Shown: piece by piece, positions 50,593-59,931 of the stretch
Numbering within the stretch: position 1 is the stretch's first letter
How the letters are laid out: every line of letters starts with the position of its first letter
Source of the DNA: Auriscalpium vulgare
Lineage: Eukaryota > Basidiomycota > Agaricomycetes > Russulales > Auriscalpiaceae
Assembly (NCBI GenBank): GCA_019915015.1
Contig: JAHBBC010000036.1
Span: 124,001-188,000 of the forward strand
Reading direction: 5' to 3'
DNA: 64,000 nt
Made by a program: the position numbers and the translations under genes
The notes under the pieces: model-generated
What the model saw: only the letters and a program-made list of their open reading frames with translations
Databases searched by the model: none
Told to the model about the DNA's origin: nothing

Positions 50593-50611
50593 TTGGAGCC
50601 CACCGCGAGGG
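50593..50611 (+). other. Candidate tRNA primer-binding site
   Basis: Two bases after the LTR the sequence reads TGGAGCCCACCGCGAGGGG. TGG pairs with a tRNA CCA end, and the rest could match an acceptor plus T-arm. The tRNA was not identified. Confidence 0.5.
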
Positions 50612-50680
50612 GTATGGTGATGACGATCGTGTTCGAGCTTTAAAATCAGCCTCGTAGACGGCACCCGGTCGCTGATCAAC

Positions 50681-53600
50681 ATGGCGCCGAAACCCAAGAT
50701 AGCCCACCTCCCAACGCGAACACAGCCACAGAGGACCACGAGGGCGGACGCTCGCAATACGTCGCGACAGGCGGCCATAGAGGCAGAAATCGAGGAACCA
50801 CAAGACGAACAGGGGGAAGTCTCATCGCTATCAAGTCTGCCATCAGAAGAAGAGGATCCGCATGGACCGACCCTCAGTAGGGAGATCCGACGCGCCGGAG
50901 AGGACCCTAGGTCCCTGATCACAGGAGGGGATCGCGTCACGATCGAGGGACTAGAAGGTTTGCTTCTGAATTCTGATGGTGGCGATAGCGACCATCACAC
51001 ACGGCATGATCCGGAAGGGGAATGCTCGAGGAACGAACGGGTCAGTCCGGGATGGGGACGGGCCGTTTCCTTACAAGATAGGACTTCGCGAAACGTCGCG
51101 GAAGCTAGCAACAATCCCCAAGAAGCTCCATCAAGCCGTTCGAACCCCAGCAACCCAAAGTCGCCAACACAGTCAGGAATGAGTACACAGCAACAAGGAA
51201 CAGGAACGGGTGGAGGAGGCGGCGGCGGAGGCGGAGGCGGTGGAGGAGGGGGAGGCGGCGGACAACAGGCAATACCGCCTCAGCCCAACGTCGCGCCAGT
51301 CGCAATGCCTACCCGCGGGGACCGCAACGCACCGTCTTTCAATCAGAAGGCCCGCGAGTTACCGCGTTACTTCGACGAGCTAAACCATCTCTTTGCCCGG
51401 GCTCAACTAGCGGATGATACGGCGAAGAAGGGCCATGCAGTGCGTTATCTAGACGTCGCGACGGCTGAGGAGTGGGAAGCGAGGCCGGAGTTTAAGGATC
51501 CCACCAAGACCTACCAAGACTTTCAGGACGCCATTGTTAAACTGTACCCGGGAGCCGATGAGGACCGCAAGTATACCATCGCGGACATGGACGCGCTCGT
51601 AGGCAGTCGGTACCGTCTGGGCATTGCGTCCGGCGGCGAGCTCAGCGAATTCTATCGGCAGTTCTTCGCGATCACCGACTTCCTGGTTAAGAAAAGCAGG
51701 ATCTCGACCCGTGAGCGCGATATCGCGTTCCTTCGCGCTTTCCAGGACAGCCTCATGAACAGGGTGGCGACGAGACTACAGATCAAATTGCCGGACCACG
51801 ATAAAGAAACACCGTACCCCATGGCCGACGTGCTAGAGGCAGGAGAGTACGAGCTGAGGGGCACTCCCTCAATCGTACCAGCGGTCAGCGCAGGACCGGC
51901 AGTGGCGGTTGCAACGACGGAGCCTGTAATCAAAATAGAACAGTTTCAAGAAGCAATCAAAGCCGCGGTTGCCGAACAGTTCGCGCGGATGCTCGTCAAC
52001 CAGGGGAACGGCGGAGGTCAGAGGGGTTATGGGGGTACCTCGGGAACTCAACAGCCGCGCGCCACGCAAGGAAATCAAGGCGGACAGGGAGGGCCGTCAG
52101 GATGCCTTTTCTGCGGCCAAACGGGGCACTTCGTCAGGGAATGTATGGTGGTCCAGGACTACATCGCGACGGGTCGCGTATCTAGGGACCACAACAACCG
52201 GGTCGTGCTGAAGGGTGGAGGACTTATCCCGCTAGGAGAAGGCCCGCTGAAGCAGCGTGTGGATGCGTACTACGCCGGGAATCAACACGGACAGTCAGAA
52301 GCCATGATGCTGACGACGATGGACTACGAGCCAGTGCCGGCCAAGGTGCAGACGGTCGCCGGCCTAATCCAACTGACGCCGCAATTGACCGACGAAGACA
52401 GACTGACGGAGCTCCAGCAGGAGATGGCAGTGCTCCTGACGGCCCGAGCGGAAAGGCAAGCTCAGAAGGAACGCCGGCAGGCCGCACTGGACGCGGGCGA
52501 GTTTCCCCAGGCAATAGGGCTGCTGCCTGGCGAGCGCGAAAGATCGCGACGAGTTCCAGAGGTGGTCATTCCGAAAAGGAAGCCGTTTACGCAAGCCAAG
52601 AAGCAGGTTTCCTTCGAGCCGGAGGCCGTCGACCGACCAGGGGAGACTGGGGATAGCGCAGACAAACAAAGGCAGGCCGACGAAGACACCACAGCGGGTG
52701 AGGAGCCGTTAACACCTCCGATCCACCCCTTCGCGAAGGTGCCCGACGCGACGTACATAGGGCCGGCAAGTTACCAACGAAGCGCGGGGCAGCGCAAGGC
52801 GGACCCAGCATACAATAAGGTCGCCCCGGTCCGCGACCCCGTAATAGCAAGTAAGGTTTATGAGAGGGCCATGAATGCGGAGGTCACCTTGACACAGAGG
52901 GAGCTCATGTCCATTGCCCCGGAAGTACGCGCTCAAGTTCGCAACGTGGTGACCCCTAAGCGGGTCCCAAACGAGGCAAGAGTACCAGTAGTCCAGGCGA
53001 TGGTGGAAAGCGAACCAGAGCTCTTTCCGTTCGACTTTGACCAGGACGAAGGGGAAGGAGAGGACGAGAAGGTGGTGAGGGGATTCGCGGACCATATGCC
53101 CGAAACCTTTCTGCAAGCCCTGGGACACCAGCCAACGGAGTTGCCCGAGGGGACGCGTGTAGGAGAAGTCATTGTGGAGGTTCTGATGGGAGATCTAGGA
53201 GAAGCAGGAGAAGGGGAACCAGACCCTGAGCCGTTGGAAGTCGCCAAGGAATCGCTGGCCCTCCGTTCGATCTTGCCACTAGTCGACAACCAAGCGCACA
53301 TCGAGGCAGTCGTGGATCCCGGGTCGCAGATTATTTCCATGTCCGAGGACGTATGCCATTACCTCGGGCTGCATTACGATCCGAACGTTCGCCTGGATAT
53401 GATATCGGCCAACAAAAGTCGCGATAGGTCGCTAGGCCTGGCTAGAAACGTCCCGATGAAGATTGGGGGTATAACGCTATACGTACAGGTGCATATCATC
53501 CGCAACCCGGCGTACGACATGCTCCTGGGGAGGCCCTTTGACGTTCTCACGGGAAGTACCGTGCAAAACTTTGCAGACGAGAGGCAGACAATCACGATCA

Positions 53601-53704
53601 CGGACCCAAACACGGGAGTCATGGCGTCAATCCCCACTATTCCACGCGGCCGCAAGCGCATCTCGCGAACCCAGAAGCAGGGGGTGGAGGGTTTTCGCGA
53701 CTAG
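50681..53704 (+). CDS. gag: Gag-protease polyprotein
   Basis: 1007 aa. After a Glu/Ser-rich N-terminus and a run of about 17 Gly (51210-51260), the capsid-like retrotransposon gag region spans roughly residues 215-390 (RYFDELNHLFARAQLADDTA, FQDAIVKLYPGADEDRKYTI, ELSEFYRQFFAITDFLV). A CCHC zinc knuckle lies at residues 475-488 (CLFCGQTGHFVREC), for RNA binding. The C-terminus carries a retropepsin-like domain with DPGSQ at D879, then ANKSRDRSLGLARNVPMKIG and YDMLLGRPFDVLT. The catalytic triad is DPGS instead of the usual D-S/T-G. The stop at 53702-53704 falls six codons after a slippery heptamer. The frame is fully open with no defects, consistent with recent activity. Confidence 0.95.
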   Translation: MAPKPKIAHLPTRTQPQRTTRADARNTSRQAAIEAEIEEPQDEQGEVSSLSSLPSEEEDPHGPTLSREIRRAGEDPRSLITGGDRVTIEGLEGLLLNSDGGDSDHHTRHDPEGECSRNERVSPGWGRAVSLQDRTSRNVAEASNNPQEAPSSRSNPSNPKSPTQSGMSTQQQGTGTGGGGGGGGGGGGGGGGGGQQAIPPQPNVAPVAMPTRGDRNAPSFNQKARELPRYFDELNHLFARAQLADDTAKKGHAVRYLDVATAEEWEARPEFKDPTKTYQDFQDAIVKLYPGADEDRKYTIADMDALVGSRYRLGIASGGELSEFYRQFFAITDFLVKKSRISTRERDIAFLRAFQDSLMNRVATRLQIKLPDHDKETPYPMADVLEAGEYELRGTPSIVPAVSAGPAVAVATTEPVIKIEQFQEAIKAAVAEQFARMLVNQGNGGGQRGYGGTSGTQQPRATQGNQGGQGGPSGCLFCGQTGHFVRECMVVQDYIATGRVSRDHNNRVVLKGGGLIPLGEGPLKQRVDAYYAGNQHGQSEAMMLTTMDYEPVPAKVQTVAGLIQLTPQLTDEDRLTELQQEMAVLLTARAERQAQKERRQAALDAGEFPQAIGLLPGERERSRRVPEVVIPKRKPFTQAKKQVSFEPEAVDRPGETGDSADKQRQADEDTTAGEEPLTPPIHPFAKVPDATYIGPASYQRSAGQRKADPAYNKVAPVRDPVIASKVYERAMNAEVTLTQRELMSIAPEVRAQVRNVVTPKRVPNEARVPVVQAMVESEPELFPFDFDQDEGEGEDEKVVRGFADHMPETFLQALGHQPTELPEGTRVGEVIVEVLMGDLGEAGEGEPDPEPLEVAKESLALRSILPLVDNQAHIEAVVDPGSQIISMSEDVCHYLGLHYDPNVRLDMISANKSRDRSLGLARNVPMKIGGITLYVQVHIIRNPAYDMLLGRPFDVLTGSTVQNFADERQTITITDPNTGVMASIPTIPRGRKRISRTQKQGVEGFRD

Positions 53705-53742
53705 AGGATTTGTTGGAGGACCAGGAGGAGGTAGGGCTGGTC
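53689..53742 (+). promoter_or_regulatory. Candidate -1 ribosomal frameshift site between gag and pol
   Basis: G GGT TTT at 53689-53695 fits the X XXY YYZ slippery rule in the gag frame and lies directly before the gag stop. Slipping -1 enters the pol frame, which is open across this point. A GACCAG/CTGGTC stem (53719-53724 with 53737-53742) lies downstream, somewhat farther than the usual 5-9 nt. Confidence 0.6.
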
Positions 53743-56700
53743 GTGGGGTTCGAGCCCGATAAGCCTGCTACTCCTAGAATGGAATCCCTGGTGTACCTCG
53801 AATCCTCGCCTACAATCGAAGATGTGCAGTCAGCTTATTTGTCAGTGTGCGACCTACCGGAGGAATACGCGGGAGTGTTCGCGAAGCGAGCGGAAGAAGG
53901 AGAGGAAGAGGAGGAACGAGCAAGAGCAGGGACGTTTATTTGGACGGCGGCAGACTGGGGAGACGGCGAGAGTGGGAGAGAAAGAGAGGAGGAAACGGAC
54001 AGAGGTGAGCTACAGCCGACCGCGATGCAGCGCGAAGTCTTTGCGGCCACGAAGAAGCGTTACAAGCCAGCACACCTCAAGGTAAAGCCCATTCGTACGG
54101 ACCTGCCGGAGCACTTCCGGATCCTCAGAGAGATCAGAGGGGACCCCCTGGCGGATATGCCGCCGCTCCCAGAGAAGCCACCGGACTTCGTACCCACGGG
54201 AAGGTACACCGCGGAACGTCGCGAACAATTTGACCGAGTCCACGACGGAGATTTCCTATGGCCGGAAGAAAGGAAGCTCATGCATGCGTTTATGTGCGCA
54301 CAAAACGAGGCATTTGCCTGGGACGACTCGGAGCGGGGGCGCTTTCGAGAAGACTTCTTCCCCCCCGTCACAATACCAGTAGTTCCGCATCGGCCGTGGG
54401 TTCAGCGAAATATTCCGATTCCGCCAGGGATATACGACAAGGTCATGGCGCTCATCAAGACCAAGATCGCCGCGGGAGTCTACGAGGACTCAAACTCGTC
54501 GTACCGCTCTAGGTGGTTCTGTGTGGTTAAGAAGGACGGGACCAGCCTCCGTATAGTCCATAGTCTGGAACCCCTGAATGCGGTGACCATCGCGCACTCA
54601 GGAGTACCCCCCTTCCCAGATCATTTGGCGGAGCAGTTTGCGGGGCGGCCGTGCGGGGGAATTCTGGACCTCTACGTGGGCTATGACGAAAGGAGACTAG
54701 ATGAAGCCTCAAGGGACCTCACGACTTTCCAGACGCCGTACGGCGCAAAACGGCTGGTGACCCTGCCTATGGGGTGGACGAATTCCGTCCCGATCTTCCA
54801 CGACGACGTGACCTTTATTCTCCAACCGGAAATCCCGCATATTACGGTGCCTTTTATAGACGACGTCCCCCTGAAGGGGCCGGACTCGGACTACAGGACG
54901 GAAGGCGGAGGTTACGAAACGATCCCCGGCAACAACGGCATAAGGCGGTTCGTATGGGAACACTTTAACAACGTTAACAGGGTAGTCCAACGAATGCGCT
55001 ACTGTCATGGCACGTTCTCAGGATGGAAATCACAGCTGTGCGTACCAGAATTCTACGTGGTAGGGCACCGCTGCACACCGCAAGGAAGGATGGCAGACGA
55101 AGAAAAGGTCGCGAAGATTCGCAATTGGGGGCCGTGCACGGACCTCTCAGACGTACGGGCTTTCTTGGGGACAGTCGGAGTCCTGCGCATCTTTATCCGT
55201 AACTTTGCGCACCGAGCCCATGCCTTGACACACCTGACGAGGAAGGACGTCCCGTTCGAATGGGGACCCGAACAGTCGCGAGCTATGGAGGACCTCAAGG
55301 AGGCAGTCCTCGCATCACCGGCGCTCCTACCGATTGATTACACGTCGGAGGCCCCCGTGATCCTAGCGGTAGACACCTCGTACATCGCGGTGGGTTTCCT
55401 ATTGAGTCAGGCGGACCCCAACGTTCCCCAAGACAGGAAGAGACGCCGATATTCTCGATTTGGTAGCATCGCGCTAAACGATCGCGAAGCGCGGTTCTCG
55501 CAGCCAAAGCTGGAGCTCTATGGTCTTTTTCGAGCCCTGCGGGCCCTTAAAGTCTACCTGATAGGGGTGAGGAACCTGACCATTGAGGTCGACGCCAGGT
55601 ATATCAAAGGCATGCTGGAGAATCCTGACCTCGAGCCATCGGCCAGTATGAACAGGTGGATTATAGGCATCCTGATGTTCCATTTTGAGCTAGTGCACGT
55701 GCCGGGACTCTTCCACGGGCCCGACGGCCTATCCAGGAGGCGTAGGCAACCAGGAGACGCTCTGGAACAGGAAGACGACTTCGACGACTGGGTTGATGCG
55801 GTGTATGGTTTCGCACATATCGTAAACATGGTAGTCCCGAAGACAGCGCAAGAGAGAGCCTCGCGACGGCAAGATGGATGGACGGGGCCAGGAAGCATAC
55901 CAGACGAACATGGGGCTGGTTCAAGCCAGGACGCGATACGTCGCGAGGAGGCCCGGCGCTCCCACGATGAACCGGCCGACGTCTGGGCAACTACGGTCCA
56001 AATGCAACCCGCACCAGTACAGGACGCGACGTATCGCGATGTTCCCAGATCAGACAAGGCTCATGAAGCTGACAAGCGGCTGGAACTAGTCAGGGACTGG
56101 TTAGGGACCCTGGCGCGGCCGGCGGACTTGACCGACGAACAGTTCGCTCGTTTCGCTCGATACGCGCTCCAGTTCTTCAAGGATGGGGACCGCCTTTTCA
56201 AAAGGCACCACCAAGGCAGGCACCAACTCGTGCTGGGAGGAGACCGACGTATCGCGGTCCTCAAAGCAGCTCATGACGATGTCGGACACAAAGGCGTCTA
56301 CGCGACGCGGATGATGCTGTTGGAGCGTTTCTGGTGGCCATACGTGGACGCAGACGTGGCCTGGTGGGTGAGAACGTGCCATATTTGCGAAACCCGACTA
56401 GTTCGCCACAGCCTGATACCGCCAACGGTGGCAACGCCGGCGAACCTTTTCGCAAAGATGTATGCAGACACCATGCATATGCCAGCAAGCGGCGGATTCA
56501 AATACATCGTGCAAGGACGCTGCTCCGTAACCCACTATCTAGAGTGGAGAATGCTAAGGGCGGAGACGGCGGACGCCATCGCGAAATGGATTTTCGAAGA
56601 CGTCTTGTGCCGGTGGGGCGCCCTGCGAGAAGTGGTCACGGACAACGGCGCACCGTTCGTGTCGGCCTTGGAATCCCTGTCGCATAAGTATGGAGTCCGG

Positions 56701-57480
56701 CACATTCGAATATCGGGATATAATTCGCGAGCCAACGGAATAGTCGAGCGGTCTCACTTCGACGTACGTCAAGCGCTCTACAAGGCAGCCGATGGAAATG
56801 CTGCAAAATGGTCATCGGTCGCGTACTCGGTATTCTGGTCGGACAGGATAACGATCAGGCGGAGGATGGGCTGCTCGCCATACTTCGCGGTAACAGGAAC
56901 GCAGCCGCTAATGCCGCTGGATATCATCGAGGCTTCATACTTGATGCCTCCGCCCGAGTCTCTACTGTCTTCCACAGACCTCATAGCGCGCAGGGCAATG
57001 GCCCTACAAAAGAGAAAAGCCCAGTTAAGGACCATCCACGACAAAGTCTTTGAAGCGCGACGTATCGCGGCGGTAAAATTTGAACGTGACCACGAAGCGA
57101 CGATTCGCGACTACAATTTCAAGAGAGGCGACTTGGTCCTCCTACGGTTCACGCGGTACGAGAAGTCATTAGATCGAAAAATGCTTCCGCGCTACGATGG
57201 ACCGTTCGTGGTAATTGGCCGACGGAAAGGAGGACCTTACGTGCTTGCGGACCTCCACGGTGCGCTCTTCGACCGACCGGTCGCGGAGTTTCGCGTCCTG
57301 CCTTACTTCGCGCGAAAGAACATTGCGCTGCCAGAGTTGCCCGAATTTCTGGACGTCCCACAGTCCAGGGTGGACGAGCTACTTCATGAAGATAGGCAGG
57401 ATCACGATGCCATTCATGAAGAGGAAGCAGACGACCCCACCAGGGAAGACGATGACAAGGACGACGAGATCACCGTCTAA
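53710..57480 (+). CDS. pol: Pol polyprotein: reverse transcriptase, RNase H, integrase
   Basis: 1256 aa when counted from the first codon after the gag stop (a TTG), but it is probably made as a -1 frameshift fusion and not from its own start. RT: WFCVVKKDGTSLRIVHSLEP, GILDLYVGYDE, LVTLPMGWTNSVPIFHDDVT and catalytic FIDD at 382-385 (usual form Y/F-x-DD). RNase H: ILAVDTSYIAVGFLL, KLELYGLFRALRALK, LTIEVDARYIKGML and DGLSRR. Integrase: HHCC with H855, H860, C890, C893; DDE core D920 (ADTMHM), D978 (TDNGAPF), E1013 (NGIVERSH). A GPFVVIGRRKGGPYVL-type tail region and an acidic end follow. No chromodomain was seen. Stop 57478-57480; no internal defects. Confidence 0.95.
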   Translation: MLEDQEEVGLVVGFEPDKPATPRMESLVYLESSPTIEDVQSAYLSVCDLPEEYAGVFAKRAEEGEEEEERARAGTFIWTAADWGDGESGREREEETDRGELQPTAMQREVFAATKKRYKPAHLKVKPIRTDLPEHFRILREIRGDPLADMPPLPEKPPDFVPTGRYTAERREQFDRVHDGDFLWPEERKLMHAFMCAQNEAFAWDDSERGRFREDFFPPVTIPVVPHRPWVQRNIPIPPGIYDKVMALIKTKIAAGVYEDSNSSYRSRWFCVVKKDGTSLRIVHSLEPLNAVTIAHSGVPPFPDHLAEQFAGRPCGGILDLYVGYDERRLDEASRDLTTFQTPYGAKRLVTLPMGWTNSVPIFHDDVTFILQPEIPHITVPFIDDVPLKGPDSDYRTEGGGYETIPGNNGIRRFVWEHFNNVNRVVQRMRYCHGTFSGWKSQLCVPEFYVVGHRCTPQGRMADEEKVAKIRNWGPCTDLSDVRAFLGTVGVLRIFIRNFAHRAHALTHLTRKDVPFEWGPEQSRAMEDLKEAVLASPALLPIDYTSEAPVILAVDTSYIAVGFLLSQADPNVPQDRKRRRYSRFGSIALNDREARFSQPKLELYGLFRALRALKVYLIGVRNLTIEVDARYIKGMLENPDLEPSASMNRWIIGILMFHFELVHVPGLFHGPDGLSRRRRQPGDALEQEDDFDDWVDAVYGFAHIVNMVVPKTAQERASRRQDGWTGPGSIPDEHGAGSSQDAIRREEARRSHDEPADVWATTVQMQPAPVQDATYRDVPRSDKAHEADKRLELVRDWLGTLARPADLTDEQFARFARYALQFFKDGDRLFKRHHQGRHQLVLGGDRRIAVLKAAHDDVGHKGVYATRMMLLERFWWPYVDADVAWWVRTCHICETRLVRHSLIPPTVATPANLFAKMYADTMHMPASGGFKYIVQGRCSVTHYLEWRMLRAETADAIAKWIFEDVLCRWGALREVVTDNGAPFVSALESLSHKYGVRHIRISGYNSRANGIVERSHFDVRQALYKAADGNAAKWSSVAYSVFWSDRITIRRRMGCSPYFAVTGTQPLMPLDIIEASYLMPPPESLLSSTDLIARRAMALQKRKAQLRTIHDKVFEARRIAAVKFERDHEATIRDYNFKRGDLVLLRFTRYEKSLDRKMLPRYDGPFVVIGRRKGGPYVLADLHGALFDRPVAEFRVLPYFARKNIALPELPEFLDVPQSRVDELLHEDRQDHDAIHEEEADDPTREDDDKDDEITV

Positions 57481-57486
57481 AAAGTA

Positions 57487-57538
57487 CCGCCCAGCACTAC
57501 GGCGACTGAGGACAGTCGATATTTCAGTTGGGGGAGGA
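57487..57538 (+). repeat. Internal polypurine-tract-like region, copy 1
   Basis: GGACAGTCGATATTTCAGTT followed by GGGGGAGGA lies 30 bp after the pol stop. It is a diverged copy of the sequence directly before the 3' LTR (62776-62830), with similarity over about 50 bp. The two copies bracket the antisense block. Confidence 0.75.
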
Positions 57539-57951
57539 TTAGACGGTGGTATTTAGGACTGAACAGCTGGAAGTACGGATGGAGACGAGTCAGGACGATA
57601 AGTCGAGGTCGCGAGCGCTAGCGAAGCTCGGACTGGGCAGGCACCGACTAAGGCTTCAAGGGTCTGGAACAAGGCTGAGGTCGCGCCGGAAACGCGATAG
57701 GACACGCTCACACTGTGACACAAGCAATGGACTCTATTCACAACATAGCAGGATAGCGAATTCTATGTACACAGCAAAGAGGTAGCGACGGATAGCGAAC
57801 AACTATGAACAGACCGATAACGAGCGGACAACACGACAGCGAGACGCCGAAACCCCCACCTAGGACACGAGGAACGCCCCCCGCATCGAAGCACCAAGGC
57901 CCTCTGCTGTTGAAGCAGGGGCGACTCCTTTTGAAGAAGGCTCGCAAGCGG
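57539..57951. other. Spacer between internal PPT copy and the antisense ORF D stop
   Basis: About 410 bp with no supported gene. It probably holds the 3' region of the minus-strand gene D. Confidence 0.4.
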
Positions 57952-59652
57952 CTAAGCGGCGGGCGCGGGGTCAGCGGGACCATCAGCCGCGGCGGAGGGC
58001 GGCGTGCCGACATCCTCGAAGGAGGGAGCGGCGGCGGTAGGCATGGTAGGGCCGGGGGCAGGGTCCGACGCGGGAGGAGCGGCAGAGGCGAGCGGCGAGA
58101 AGGGCGCAGCGGGAGCAACCGGAGGCACGGGGGAAGGAAGGCGAGAAGCGCGACCGAGGGGAGCCACGACGGCGGCGCTAAGCAGCGGGAGGGAAGAGGC
58201 GATGAGAGCCGACGAGGGCGGCGCGAGGGGGAGGCGCGAGGCAGGCCTGGCCGGCGCGGGAGAAGCGGCACGCGACGCGGAGGGAGCAGGGAATGGGAGG
58301 CGGCGCGGCGGATCGAAGGGGCCAACCTGCGGCGAGATGAGGCCCCCGGCAGGCGCAGGGAACGCGGGGTCGCCGAGCTGCTGCAGGGTCCGCCAGACCC
58401 AGTTCCGCTCAGCGACGATGCCGCGGGCCCGGGCGTCGAGCGTCGCGTAGTTGACGCTGATGGTGTTGAGCTCCTCCGTGAGCGCGTTGTAGGTCCGGAA
58501 AAGCTGCGGCGGGGAGTCGTAGCGGAGGATGGGGACGGCACCGGCAGGGTCGACGTGGTCGGCCCAGTCGAAGGCGGAGGACCGGGGACGGACATGGATG
58601 CCGGCAGGGTCGACATCCTGCGAGACTCCGTCGCTGCCCACCACGTAGAAGTGCGTTCCGCGGACACCGTCGTCGCACTTGTGGTGGCCCACGAAGCAGC
58701 GATGGCACTGGCGGCCGCTGACGTCCGTGAAGAAGCACGTGGGGTGGGAGTCCATCGTGGCGCAGCGGTAGCAGGGGGCGGAAGCCTGAGGGTCGGAGTG
58801 TGAGCGGCGCAACACGACGGACAAGAAAAGGGCGACGTACCTGAAGGCGGCGGCCCGGGAAGGTGTCAGCGACGGGGATCTTGGCGCCCTTGACGGAGGT
58901 GGAAGGGTCGGCGGCGGGCGCGGGGGAGCCGGCCTCGGAAGAGGGGACAGTGGCGGCGGGCGGAGGCACGAGGGAGCCGGAGGGGACGTTGGCAGGGCGC
59001 TTGGAACTGCGGACGGCTTTGCCCTTGCCCTTCGACTTGGCGGCGGCGGGGACTGATCGGGGGGCGGGGAGTTTGGTGGCGCCGCGGGTGCGCTGCGCGA
59101 CGGGCTCCTGCGGGTCCCCCGCCTCATCTAGCTCGTCGACCTCGGCCTCGGCGTCAGCCTCGGAGGGGGCGGACTCGCGGTTGCGCTTGGTGGGCGGCGG
59201 GGAAGCGCGGGCGGCGGCGCGGTGAGGCGTGGAGGAGACCGGGGGGCGGACAGAAGGCGCGGGGAGGGCACTGTTGGCGCGGGCCCGCTTGCCAGCCTGA
59301 CGGGAGAGGGGAGCGGCGACGGGAGTGGAGTAGGGGATGGCGGGTGAGGACGGCGTGGGGGAGGGGCCGGAGGACGGCCAGGCGTCGACAACGGCGGACA
59401 CGGCCCCGATCCTGTCCAGCACCTCGGACGGCGGGGGGTCCTCCCCCAACACCTCAGCATAGGCGGACTGGACACAAGGGAGGGTCAGCAGGGCGTCGGG
59501 AGCGAGAGGCCGTGGGCACTCACCGTGGCCGACTCCCAGTTCGCGGCGAACTCGCCGTAGTGGGCGGAGTCGACTGTGGGGAGGGAGGCGACGAGCGCTT
59601 CTACGGCGGACAGCCGTTTCCTGAGGTTGATAGGGCGGGAGAACGCAGACAT
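57952..59652 (-). CDS. Antisense ORF D: basic, Cys-rich putative zinc-binding protein
   Basis: 529 aa from three minus-strand exons whose phases fit exactly: 59652-59524, 59467-58841 and 58785-57952. Donors are GTGAGT and GTACGT; acceptors are preceded by pyrimidine-rich tracts. The N-terminus reads MSAFSRPINLRKRLSAVEAL. A long disordered part has basic clusters (GKRARAN, PTKRNRES, KSKGKGKAVRSSKRPAN) likely to act as nuclear-localisation signals, and an acidic patch (EADAEAEVDELDEAGD). Exon 3 opens with a Cys/His cluster (CYRC..C..CHRC..HHKC, minus strand about 58770-58675), a plausible zinc-binding domain. The end is Pro/Ala-rich. A nucleic-acid-binding regulatory role is inference. No homologue is recalled with certainty; overlapping + frames of about 330 aa are shadows. 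Confidence 0.7.
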
Positions 59653-59931
59653 GGCCAGGGAAGGGGGGAGATAGGGAGAGGTGAGGGGAGGAAAGAGAGA
59701 GACGGAGAGGTCGAGGCGCAACGCGTCGCGTTAAGACGGGGCGCCGCGCCAGCGTGTGGGTTTTTGCTTCCGACGTGGAAGCAGAGCGGGCCCGCCGGGC
59801 CGCGACAGGTGCGGCGCTTACCTTCACACGGCTTAGCGAGCGTTCGCGCGCGAGTCAAGAAGAAGGGATAGGGAACGGAATGGCATTACTGGGCCCTAAG
59901 GGCGCCTTGGGCAAATTACAGGAATCGCTCG

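Noticed and set aside
57738..58667. 309-aa minus-strand frame overlapping ORF D
   Set aside because: Pro/Ser/Arg low-complexity frame-shifted reading of exon 3 of ORF D; lacks the Cys cluster and splice consistency.
57805..58803. 332-aa plus-strand frame inside the antisense block
   Set aside because: Arg/Gly-rich, no motifs. It overlaps ORF D exons, which have phase-consistent introns on the minus strand.
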